Of a stretch of DNA of 64,000 nucleotides, positions 25,601-36,251 are shown one piece after another. Positions within the stretch are counted from its first letter, which is position 1. Each line of letters opens with the position of its first letter. The stretch is taken from NCBI GenBank assembly GCA_033220425.1, contig CM065650.1, forward strand, positions 1,798,001 to 1,862,000, read 5' to 3'. The position numbers were made by a program, and so were the translations under genes. Below the pieces are notes generated by a model. That model saw nothing but the letters and a program-made list of their open reading frames with translations. It was not told the origin of the DNA and did no database searches. Source of the DNA: Lepraria neglecta (taxonomy: Eukaryota; Ascomycota; Lecanoromycetes; Lecanorales; Stereocaulaceae).

Positions 25601-25947
25601 CATCCAGCTGAATCCAGAGTATATTCTGTGTAGTCGGTCGCTGTCCATGCATTTGTATCTGAATATCCTCTAGTTGCAAGTTTATCAAGAAAACTTTTGT
25701 AGCGATAACTTTTGGATCCCATAAAGCACAGATGTTCGAGGGTGTGAGGAGCCCCTGAATCATCATGGATTTCTGTTGCGAGCGTGAAAGAGCCATGAAC
25801 TGTAGGACCTTCTTGATCCACTACCACCACTCTCATACCAGTCCTGGTCGATTCATATTGGGTCAGACAAGCAGGTGCATAGTCGGTGACAAATTTTTGG
25901 ATTTCCCTGAAATGTGGGCTTTGCGAGGTAGCAGACATTGACGACAT
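22695..25947 (-). CDS. SDD3: M16-family zinc metallopeptidase (YOL098C/SDD3-type)
   Basis: Predicted 1066-residue pitrilysin/insulinase-family protease similar to yeast YOL098C (SDD3), a cytosolic M16C-type enzyme of unclear substrate. Exons: 25947-25044 and 24991-22695. The intron uses donor GTGGGT after DSQL-T and is 52 bp, which restores CRAIVCLLRYLAGSSASVLE. The inverted zinc motif HxxEH is intact at residues 68-72 (HTLEH), and the downstream glutamate region is YTEVHH...GVVYSEMQ. Four M16 half-domains follow, and the protein ends in a long Asp/Glu tail of about 45 residues. The frame is open to an ATG at 26028, but similarity to relatives begins near MSSMSATS, so I chose 25947. It diverges from the ZW10-like gene. 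Confidence 0.9.
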
Positions 25948-26319
25948 TATGACTTGATGATTACAGCTTAGTAGTGAGATTTGAATGATGTCTTGGTGAG
26001 TCTGTAGCAGAGAAAAGACAGTGTACAACTCAGAGGTAGAATATGCACTGTTCTAAAAATGAACGAAGTGTGACAAACAAAAACTTTCCCAAAGAGAGAT
26101 AGCGAACGAAAACTTGTGCATGAAAACTAGAGACTCTGCGGATCTCGTCTGCTCAGGCTTCCGGCAGGTAGCGGTCAGTATGTGCGTTGAAAAAAGGGAC
26201 GAACGTGGACCTCCATCAGGACTGAAGGTCTTGGCAATTTTCAGCCCTATCAAAAATAAGTCGCCTCGTCGCGTCGGCGTGAAGGTGATGCGCCAGGAGC
26301 ATCGCTGCTTGGGTACTCC
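25948..26319. promoter_or_regulatory. Divergent promoter region of M16 protease and ZW10-like genes
   Basis: A 372-bp spacer shared by two divergent genes. I see no named motif in it. Confidence 0.5.
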
Positions 26320-29021
26320 ATGTCGTCGCGTGTTACACCTCAGCAGTATGGCCAAGCGGTGCTTGAGAATGTCCAGGGTGGTGCCTACCCTGAGTCTGAG
26401 GATGTCATCTCAGCAGAACTTCCCCCATCAGCGCTGCCCGAGGTCTCGAAGCTCATAGAGCAAGCAAGAGAGGATGTCAAGGTCGGCAGATCCCTGGACC
26501 CCTTACGGATGCCTACTAAACCGCTCTCAACTAGGCCACTATTAGGCGAAACAGCAGAGAGAGTGCCCCGGACGTCGATGGTTGGATCTCCCAAGCCAAG
26601 CTGCTACGTGTCGATATCCAAAGGTCCCAAGAGATAGCTCGAGAGATCGTGGAACAAGCTCGACAAGGCGAACACTTGGAAGAGCAAGTAAATGATGCTG
26701 CCAGCAAAGTCGATCTCCTCAATGGAGAGGTGGCATTCAATAAGAGTTTGGGGGCGACCTTGGAGCGATTGCAGGCCATCCAAAGGACATTGGTTCTTAT
26801 TCAGAGAGCTGCGTTTGACAACAGACTACTGGAAGCTGTGGATCTGTTAAGTCAGGTGGACGGTGACCTTGAATCGATATCGATCTCTCGAAGTACGACA
26901 GTAGCTGGTGTTCTTGGGGCCAAATTCGCAGATCTCCGAAGCCATGTAATTGAACGATTGTCAGAGTGCTGGAACAGCTACGTTAAGGTGGATACGCCTA
27001 CATCGTCGATAAAAATTACATGGGTTTCAGAGTCAGATAGTACGCTGTAAGCTTTCCACATTTAGGTCCTTGCTAATTCTTTGTAAGATTCCTCAACGTA
27101 CGAAATGACTTCTCTAATCAAGGCCATGTCAAAGCTACAATTATTTGACGACGTCCTGATACGATTCTGTAAGGACTTTGAGTCCTTAATACTATTTCCT
27201 CGCCTCCAGGTGCGCGCGGACGGTACTGTTGGCACGCTCAAGATCGATGGCCAGATAATCTCTATGTCTGGACAATCCTCAGATCTCAGCGCTCAGGCAC
27301 TTTTCTCGGACCTCGATTCGACTATCACCTTCCTTCGCTCTAATCTGCCGCCTGCTGTGGTTAGGCCTTTGCCTAGCCTCCTAATGCCACACTTAATCTC
27401 TAGGCTAATCTCGATTTGGCTTGCTTCAGCCGTGCCTGAGTATCTTGATGGCATGGAAGACTTCGAGGATACGTTGTCTCTGGTAGAACAATTTGGGGCT
27501 ACGTTGGACACATACGGATGGCCAGGCAGAGAAGAACTGGTAGAGTGGGCCAGGAGTATACCAAATTTCTGGATAAGAAAACGCCAGGAAACTTCTTTGA
27601 ACAATGTTCGAATATTACTCTCGAAAGGCCTCGGAACAATCGAAACTGTTGAACGTGTAGAAACACAAGTGCTTTCACGGAACGACGAAGTCTTTGCAGG
27701 CAATGGAGGAGGTGAAGACTGGAATGCTGGATGGTCAGACGAGGAGTCAACATCGCTTACAAACACAACGCATCCTAGGATCGCTCATAAAGGAGATGAT
27801 GAAGATGAAGAGGATGTCAGCGCTTGGGGGCTCGACCACGAAAAGGAAGACGTGGATGCGGACAAAGACCAAGAACAATCAGGCGTTGCCGACGACGAAG
27901 CTGAAGCATGGGGATGGGGAGATGAGAAAGAGGATGAGGAGTCCAAGAAGCCTTCGAAAGCCACAAATCCCGGTCCAAAGAAGCCGAAGAGTAACGGCAC
28001 ACCAGACGCACGTCAACAATCTGAGCGAGAAGTCACTCTGAAAGAGACCTACAACATCACATCCCTACCGCAGGAGCTTCTAGAAGTTATTGCCCAAATA
28101 ATTTCAGACTCCGAAAGACTTGAAAACTCTGACCACGCAAATTCCTCGATCGCAGCCGCGGCTCCAAACCTCCTCTCCCTCCCCGGCCTCATTCTAGCCA
28201 TGTACCGCGCCAGCGGCCCTTCTACCTACTCCCACCACCCAAGCGGCCCTATGTTCCTCTACAACGATTGCCTCTGGCTCGCCGAACGCCTCCAGCAACT
28301 TCCCTCACACCAGACCACATCTTTAGGGAAACTCATCCAGTCCAGAACAGCCTACAATCTCAACCTAGACTCCCACATCCAAGCTCTCGAAACCTTCGGC
28401 AAACGCGCCTACGCTAAAGAACTCGAGACCCAACGCACTATCATCACTGACCTGCTTGACGGTGCTCAAGGATTCCGTAATTGTACCGAGTACCCTTACA
28501 ATCAGGACTGCGATGTAGCTGTCGCTTCAACCATTGATCGTCTACGCGATCTCAACAAGCAATGGAAAGGCGTGCTCTCCCACTCCGCCCTATTGCAATC
28601 CCTCGGCTCTCTACTATCAACAGTCACCAATAAAACCATCATCGATATCGAAGAAATGTCCGACATATCTGAGCCCGAATCCCAACAACTGACTGCCTAT
28701 TGTAACCGCATCGCCGCGCTTGAAGACCTCTTCCTCCCGATAAAAGAGCAAGCACCAAACATCAGGCCAACCGCTGAGAATGATGAGCAAGAGCCCGTCC
28801 CGCTGACCGCACTCTATACACCGCACTGGCTAAAGTTCCGGTATTTAGCTAACATTCTGGAGAGCTCGTTGGTAGATATCAAGTATCTGTGGACAGAAGG
28901 AGAATTGGGATTGGAATTTGATACTGCAGAAGTGACAGATTTGATAGTAGCGCTCTTTGCTGATAGTGCACATCGCAGGAATGCAATTGCCGAGATCAGA
29001 AGGCGGAGGGGTGTTAGGTAA
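26320..29021 (+). CDS. ZW10/Dsl1-type vesicle-tethering protein
   Basis: Predicted 866-residue fungal homologue of centromere/kinetochore protein ZW10, a subunit of the ER tethering (NRZ/Dsl1-type) complex for Golgi-to-ER transport. Exons: 26320-26481, 26535-27039 and 27088-29021. Introns of 53 and 48 bp keep the frame. The first joins EDVK to ATIRRNSRESAPDVDGWISQ, and the second joins SESD to SSTYEMTSLIKAMSKLQ. The coiled-coil N-terminal half contains EVAFNKSLGATLERLQAIQR, the most typical fungal ZW10 segment. An acidic low-complexity stretch with GWGDEK lies around residues 460-520. The C-terminal half is helical with YNITSLPQELLEVI. The second intron donor (GTACGC) was chosen because the better-looking GTAAGC nearby breaks the frame, so that junction is the weak point. 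Confidence 0.85.
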
Positions 29022-29641
29022 TGGCAGAATATACATCTAGTCAATACTGAGGCCAATCGTGTTTACATCCAAGCAACAACTTGGCTCTTTCTCTGCTGAC
29101 CAAAGATCGGAATCGCACCCCGGCTAATTGTCTTCAAGGTACCGTACGCGCTCTCACATTGTGAGTCTAAGGCAAGGTAGTCCATCGGGGTTCCCTTCGA
29201 CTTTTCACTGGGCGTTGGGGGGGTCATCCAGTCGCATCACTAACGCAGGGAGTCCTAAATCGTTAGCACAAATCACAGTGCAGTAGACATTTCGTTGTTA
29301 TCTATCAGTGATCAACACACCACTCGGATGAACAAGAGAAAATAAGGCCAAGTTTTTGCTTCGTACACGTTGGTGAGGCTGACTAGCTGCAGCTTCGAAG
29401 TGGGGAAGCTCTAGACCCAAAGGTCCAAAGCTGCCAACGAGAAAGGTTGTCTCAGTGGAGATAACGCTAAACTCATGCACACGAGCTTATTACCTAACGA
29501 ATGCACTCGTTTCTTTGAGAGCTTTATCTCTTTTTCTAGATTTAAAACAGCCGTTTGTAGCTTCCCTCTATTTTCTACTTTACGCCGCATTTTGACCTCC
29601 AGACTTCCCGTCTCTCATCAAGCCCACTAATCTATTGCACC
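29022..29641. other. Intergenic
   Basis: Contains the 3' side of the ZW10-like gene and the promoter of the following gene. The last ~120 bp are T/C-rich and lead into a good start context (CACCATGG). Confidence 0.5.
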
Positions 29642-30439
29642 ATGGCCTCTGATTCCAAGCCAGCATTGAGCCAGTATCCATTCTCGTCATCAGACTATAA
29701 CGCTCTACCTCACGTCTCAGATGCCCACGAAACCACGCAAACAACCCATGCCGAAGAAGCCAGAGAGAGCCTGTTGAGGCTCATCGCCGATCACGGCCTA
29801 AGCGATGTGTTCTCTATCCACCTGCTTCACAAACACTTCGACGTCCCTAAGGCCCACATCATGGTCTACCAAACAGTCCGTGGTTCCAGCCACCCAACAT
29901 ACCAAGTCATGGCAGCCAGGAAGCCAGAGAGCCTACCTGCCACGCACGGAAAATACTTCTTCGCAGCTCCCGACGGTACCATGAGAGCATACGAGTATTC
30001 TACCGATCCTCAGCCAGACGCTGCTCAGTACAGCGGGTTCTGCTCCATGGTATGGCAAGAGATCCATAACCTCGGCAAACAGAACGTCTTCGCTCTTGGC
30101 GTACGACCCTATTCTCCCCTTGAGAACTACACCGAGATCGAACTCCCCTTCGCGAACGCCACAGTATTCGTCGAAGACCTCGAGTTGGCGAACAGCATTG
30201 ATACCGATTGGGTCAATCCTTCTCAGCGTTGGGATGAGGGATTGCCTTTGGTTCAGGCTAAGACTCGTGGAGGCAGATGCGCCTATTCCAAGGCTCGTCA
30301 TACTAGCATCGGTCCAGAGGGCTTGGGTAAAGATAAATACGGCAATGATGTCTTATATTTGGATGGGACTGTTCTGCCTGCAGGTTGTGGGGCCTTCAAT
30401 GTCCTGACAAGCGCTATGAAACATGTGTCGGTCATGTGA
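29642..30439 (+). CDS. Unknown protein, 265 aa
   Basis: Single-exon gene encoding 265 residues, starting in a strong context (CACCATGG). I recognise no domain. There is no signal peptide and no membrane segment. The N-terminal 30 residues are polar and probably disordered. The body is mixed alpha/beta in character, with HLLHKHFDVPKAH near residue 60 and WQEIHNLGKQNVFALGVRP near 140. Coding-like composition, start context and length argue that it is real. It sits at the edge of the housekeeping block, next to a gene-poor stretch leading to the NLR island. Confidence 0.7.
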   Translation: MASDSKPALSQYPFSSSDYNALPHVSDAHETTQTTHAEEARESLLRLIADHGLSDVFSIHLLHKHFDVPKAHIMVYQTVRGSSHPTYQVMAARKPESLPATHGKYFFAAPDGTMRAYEYSTDPQPDAAQYSGFCSMVWQEIHNLGKQNVFALGVRPYSPLENYTEIELPFANATVFVEDLELANSIDTDWVNPSQRWDEGLPLVQAKTRGGRCAYSKARHTSIGPEGLGKDKYGNDVLYLDGTVLPAGCGAFNVLTSAMKHVSVM

Positions 30440-31204
30440 CACTATGGCCGTTTGGAGTCAACGTGTTCTTGTTCACTATTACGAATCGTCATGTTTGCGC
30501 AGTATTGGTATTGTTTACTATATCTTCAGTCCCATTGTATGATATATTTGTTTTGACGCTTTATGGAGGCTTTATGGTCCACGCGTAGAAGACAGCGTTA
30601 TGCGCCCCGGTTGAAGACATATCTATGAGATCCTAGTGTATCCAATACCGTAGGTATCAGACTCCAGCTAGGCTCTCTGTAATTGCGAGCCCCTAGGTCA
30701 TCGCTGCCAACCTTACCTTAGGCTTGCTAGTGGGGCGCTCTAGGCGGGCCCTTGGCCTCCTAGGTCCAAACGGCCCCAAAACTTTTACGTCTTTTCGTAC
30801 TGCCCATTCTACGGTCTTGTGGAAAGAGCTAACGGTATCATCCTATTTGTCCATTTCTTGAGCGGGCCAAGCTTCATTAAGAATCTAGGCTGAGGCCCGC
30901 TCAACCTAAGCGCCTGGCTGTAACAGTTTCATTGGCTATAGAACCGCTGCTGATAATGCTGACGGTTACACACCACCCCCTAGCGTGTTACTGCCTCCAG
31001 AGTGCCAGGGTGTGTTTCTAAATTAGGTTTGAATTATATTGCCTACGCGCCCTCCAAATCTCAGGATTTGGGAAGGCTGTGCACCGTAAGTGCTGTAATC
31101 AGTGTTACTATCCATGCTCCACGGCTTTCAGGAAATGTATTTATCACAGATGATTTTATTACCATCTTTTCAACTGAATAGGTTACGACTGATCGAGCTC
31201 GGAA
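30440..31204. other. Intergenic, no gene seen
   Basis: No supported gene. It marks the transition from the housekeeping block to the NLR island and includes stretches with repeated CTAGG and GGGCC words that may be an old repeat. Confidence 0.45.
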
Positions 31205-34200
31205 ATGAGCCACGAGCTGGTAGCGGACGTGGGGCTGTCGACGCTGTACGAACCCTTACAAGAAGAACCAATTGTTGAGTAAGTGTATTGGTATTCTTTT
31301 GTTTTGTTCTCTTATTGTGGATTACGTACTCAGGGCAAGGCCAGAGCTGACTTTACTGCATTCAGTATTGTTTTTGTACACGGCTTGCAGGGACATCCCA
31401 AACGCACGTGGACGAAGCACACAGGTTACGAATCAGACAAATCAGAGCAGACGGGTACTTACAAGAGAGGATGGAGGCAACGTATGGGCATTCGCCCAAA
31501 AGAGGGAGCCGGCAACGAGCAGCCAATCAAGAAGAGATCGTCTGAAGTTTTCTGGCCAGCGGATCTTCTACCTAGAGACTGCCCCAACGCTCGCATTCTC
31601 ACTTTCGGGTACGACTCGGCTGTCGCAAATTTCTTTGGAGATGCAGTAAGCCAGAACAATGTCTCTGCCCATGCAAAGGATCTGCTTTTCGCCCTGACCA
31701 GGCATCGTAAAATCTGCGTGAGTACCATTGCACAGCGTCTTACTTGCCATGCATTGAGCCACGGCTTTTTTTCAGCGAGATAACATCTCTTGCAGCGATC
31801 TCGACCTCTAATACTCGTTGCACACTCACTTGGTGGTACGTTTCTCGTATCTTCGTATCGATCCTTTACACATCAATGTCTTAGGCCCACATGCTAAAAT
31901 TACCTAGGTATTGTGGTCAAAGAAGTATGTATTGGCCAATGAAAGTCCCTTGCAATCTCGGAAATTAATTACAACAATCATCTCAGTCACTTCGTCGAGC
32001 CGAAATCGCTGAAGACGCAGAGCTCAAAGACTTTCAATCTTCTTTGAGTGCAATAGTATTTCTCGGAGTACCGCACCGTGGAAGTGGCTACGCACAGATG
32101 GGTGATGTGTTACGCCGTGTTGCAGCCGTTACTGGTATGGACACAAATGATAGGAACGTTCATACATTGCGGTACGACAGCCCCGAGCTTGAGATGGCTC
32201 GAGAGGAGTTTACGCGCCAATGGAGACAAGGACGATTTACGGTGAAGACTTTTCAGGAGGCAAAGGGGTTGAAGGGGCTTCAAGCACTGAATGAAAAGGT
32301 TTTAAACCGATGTTTCTCCGAAGAGAACAAGGGAAGATGCTCAAAGTTGTCAGGTTGTTCCGGACTTCTCTTCTTCATTGGACGATCCGCGTGAACGGGC
32401 GGAACATATAAACGCGAATCATATGGAACTGTGTAGATTTTCGAGTCGAAGCGATCCTGGCTATGTGCAAGTCGGTGGGGAGTTGAGCAATCTGGTGGAG
32501 AATATATCCCTACAGAAGCCAGAATTGCAGCAAGCAATAGCGAGTGAGTCTGAAGGTAAAGCATGACGGTCTTTCTATGGTGATAACTTTTGACTCATAT
32601 GTAAGCAAAGTAGCAGAATCTTTGTCGGATGTGGAGCAAGGTACTTATATTCACCAATAAAATTAATGGCCGACTGATAATCTCCGCTGTAGGATGCCTG
32701 CAGTCTCTATCATTCCCAGAGATGGATGCACGCTTTTTCGGTATCTTCAAGGCCCTGGATGGGACTTGCGAATGGCTTTTTCGACAAGCAGAGTATACCG
32801 CCTGGACTGACCTCAAATTATCTAACCAGCAAAGTGGCCTCTTGTGTATCAAGGGTAAGCCGGGGGCCGGGAAATCTACCTTGATGAAGATGATGATCAA
32901 ACAGATCGAGTCTGGAGAGCACGAAAAAGGCGCCACTGTTCTACGATTCTTCTTCAACAGTCAGAACAACACTAGACTAGAGGTGACGATGCAGGGACTA
33001 TTCCGATCACTGCTCTGCCAGCTCCTACAACAAGATAAAACCCTGCTACAGGGCTTTCTGCCATTCTATCGACGTAAAGTCTATATGCATGGCACGGACT
33101 GGGGGTGGTATGCGGAAGAGTTGAAAGATTGCTTCTGGAAAATGTGTATGGAGCAACGGAGGAAGCCCCTGTTTTTAATTATTGACGCGTTGGACGAATG
33201 CGATGGGACAGACTTGGGGGTGGTCATCAACTTTTTCCAAGACCTCCTTTGGTCCTCCGCACCCGAAAAGCCAGCAGTCCGGGTGTGCTTTTCAAGCCGA
33301 TATTATCCGATCGTCCCCTTAGAACGATGTCTCGAAGTCCATCTCGATAAACACAACAAGCCTGACATTATAAGGTACATCGAGCGCTGGCTTCGACCAA
33401 GCGACGCTGTTCCTGGCCTGAAACGTTTGGCAGCCGAAATCTCAAGAAGAGCCTCTGGAATCTTTCTATGGGTGGTACTCGTGGTGAATACAATAATTAA
33501 GGCAAGAGACGAAGGCGAGACGATGCACCGGATGTTGCAAATGGTTCAAGATCTTCCAAAGCAGCTGAATGACCTTATACGACAACTCTTAATAGCCATC
33601 AGTGATGATCGTCCCGAGGAAGCTTTGCACATTATGAAGTGGGTGGCATTCTCTAGGCGGGCTATGAGTACGAGGGAGCTCAGATTCGCCGTGGAGATTG
33701 GGAGAATGCCCAATTACAAGTCACATCAGCAAGTACTAACTTCACCTACATTCATCTCTTCGGATGGTCAAATGGAGAAACTGATCCGGGCAAGAACCAA
33801 AGGCCTAGTTGAGACGAGACGGTACGATGGTGGAAGTCAGGGCACGGAGGACTCACAAGCTACTTCAACAGATCATGTGGAGTTCATCCATGGCTCTGTC
33901 AAGGAATTTCTGTTGCTTCATCAAGGTTTTGCAATTCTGGATAGCTCGCTGGGCGATTCACCAAGTGGAGAAAGCCATCGCTATCTCGCCACAACATGCA
34001 TCAATCATCTAGGCTTTGAAGAACTCCCCGATCTTGCCTTAATTACCGCTGAAGAAGAACCTCTCGAACGGCAAGAAGCCGTGGAGGTAGCCAAACCTCT
34101 CTACGAATCTTTCCCATTCCTAGAGTACAGCGTCGATAGCGTCTTGGAGCACGTTACGAAGGCCGCATTTTCCAACACCTCAATCCCATCATCGAGGCAG

Positions 34201-35574
34201 GCAATGGATAGTATAATACGCTCTTTCCATATCTGGAGGCGCTTGGCTGATCTGAACCTTACGCGGAATTACGTTGAGCGGCGTGGGTCGAGTGTAACAT
34301 TCGGACATGTAGCCGCTGAATACGACCTTGTTGAGTGGATGACGCTGCTTATCCAGCAGGGTCTTGATGTCAATTGCATTGGAAGCCGCTATGGAACCTT
34401 GCTCCAGACAGCCGCGGTGATGGGCCATGAAAGACTGGTCGATCAGCTGTTTGAAGCTGGAGCTGACGTAGGTATCTATGGTCATGGAAGGTTCGGCAAT
34501 GCATTATCCGCTGCAGCTTTCAGCGGCAAGACCCACATCGTTCGGGCAATACTGGCCCGTGGACCGGACGTGAATGTTGCAGAAGGGGAATATGGCACCG
34601 CGCTTCATACCGCTGCACAGCTTTCAGACGCCAACGAAGATATTATTGATATACTATTGGAAGCTGGTGCGGACGTAAACATCCATCCACTAGACTGCCG
34701 ATATCATGATGCGCTGCAAGCTGCCGCGTTTTCTGGTAACAAGAAAATCGTCAAGCGATTACTGGATGCCGGCGCAAGTGTAAATGCAAGGGGAGGAGAG
34801 TACGGTAGCGCGTTGCAAGCAGCAGCTTCTCAGGGCCATGAGGCTGTCGTCACACTATTACTGTCTAAAGGCGCTGATGTGAACAGCGACAGTGGAGACT
34901 ATGGCTCCGCCGTGATGCTAGCAGCCTCAGGTGGACATCTAAAGATAGTGCGCCACCTCCTTGCACTTGATCTCGCCCCTCTGATCAAAGAATCCGCGCC
35001 ATCAGGAGAGCCAACGGCGTTCTCGGAGGAACTAGAGCAGCGGATCAAAGACGCTATTGCCTTGGCTCAAGACGTTAAGAAGTTCTTTGAAGCCTTAGAA
35101 AAACCGGACATACTAACGATGAAGACAATACTAGACTCCGGCCTCGATGTTAACGTAAGAGGCGGCGACTTCAGCTCCGCATGGCATGCAGCCGCTATCG
35201 ATGGCAACAATGACGCTATAGCCCTCTTACTTTCAAGAGCAAGCATTAAGCCAGACATGCGGGACTGGATTGGACGTACCGCGTTGTGGTATGCTGCGAG
35301 CGAGGGTCATTTACGTGTTGTGAGACAGCTGTTGGATACAGGTTTGGTTGATTTGACGGTGAAGACTGCGAATGGGAGAAATTTGCTTTGGTGGCCGTGT
35401 CATAATGGGTTTGTGGATGTTGTGCGGGTGTTGCTTGAGGAGGGGGTTAGTGCGCATGAGGAAGATATGGATGAGATTTCTCCGTTTATGATGGCGAGGG
35501 AAGAGAAACGGGCGGCTGTGCTGGAGGTAATGGAGATGGAGTCTGGAGTTGGGCTGAAAGGGGGCGGCGACTGA
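31205..35574 (+). CDS. NLR-type protein: SesB-like alpha/beta hydrolase - NACHT - ankyrin repeats
   Basis: Predicted intact 1302-residue STAND protein. Eight exons: 31205-31278, 31366-31717, 31796-31835, 31908-31924 (17 bp), 31987-32298, 32354-32555, 32611-32640 (30 bp) and 32693-35574; all junctions keep frame. Residues 26-290 form an alpha/beta hydrolase: IVFVHGLQGHPKRTW, nucleophile Ser153 in VAHSLGG, then FLGVPHRGS. This resembles the SERAC1/SesB-like effector domains at the N-terminus of many fungal NLRs. A NACHT domain follows, with Walker A GKPGAGKST at residues 397-405 and Walker B LFLIIDALDECD near 502. About eight to ten ankyrin repeats (YGTALHTAA, YGSALQAAA types) fill residues ~870-1290. 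The family acts in heterokaryon incompatibility and other non-self responses, where ligand binding by the repeats would oligomerise the NACHT and trigger the effector. The trigger and the substrate are unknown. Confidence 0.88.
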
Positions 35575-36251
35575 TTACTATAGAGTCTTGTCTTGAAGTG
35601 GGCTTCAGTGATTATTGTACATCCTACTGAGTGAGTCTAATGCTCAACTTGTAAGGAGTCGAGATGCTTTTGTACGAACTTATTGGGCTTGCTTATGGAC
35701 AATCTAAAGGAAATGAAGGCATCGAGTCCGGTTGCAGATTTACAAGTAATGCTGTGTGCGATTGGCTACTCTTTAAACGTGTGGCTTGATTTCTAGAAAG
35801 GTCAATGCGGTACTCGTTTAAGGGAAATAGTTGACTCGTGTCTGCAGCACTACCCTGAGGCAGCACCTTAGTGTTTGAGACTACCATATCCACAGAAAAT
35901 GAAATACGCCATACAGCCTGACGCAATATATGTCCCAATTCCCAAGAACTCCTTCATCTCATTTCGCCATGCTTGTATTCTCCCACCCTACCTCCCAAAT
36001 GTAACCTTCCCGTCAATGTACTGTGATGTGGCCGTGAAATTCGTTGATAAGAAAAACGGGTGACAATTTTCGATGGGCAGTGCTGATATTTGCCCATTTG
36101 CCATTTTCCAGGACTTGAGGAGTGTGGGAATTAGAGGTGTGTAAGTGTGTGTGTGTGTGTGTGTGTCTTGCGATGCTTTTTGGGTGCTGTGGTGTTGTAC
36201 TAGGCCTTGGTCTTGTTGTAGTTGATAATGTCGTTTGGGCGGTTTGTGAGG
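35575..36251. other. Intergenic between two NLR loci
   Basis: Tail-to-tail spacer between the intact NLR (+) and the decayed NLR (-). It contains a GT microsatellite and no supported gene. Confidence 0.5.
36145..36166. repeat. (GT)11 microsatellite
   Basis: Eleven perfect GT dinucleotides. A simple repeat with no evident function. Confidence 0.95.

Noticed and set aside
27045-27087. Canonical GTAAGC donor near the second ZW10 intron
   Set aside because: It leads to a frame that stops after about 20 codons. The GTACGC donor five bases upstream keeps the long conserved frame.
29100-29160. tRNA-like T-arm words on the minus strand
   Set aside because: I could not fold an acceptor stem, D-arm and anticodon arm around them.
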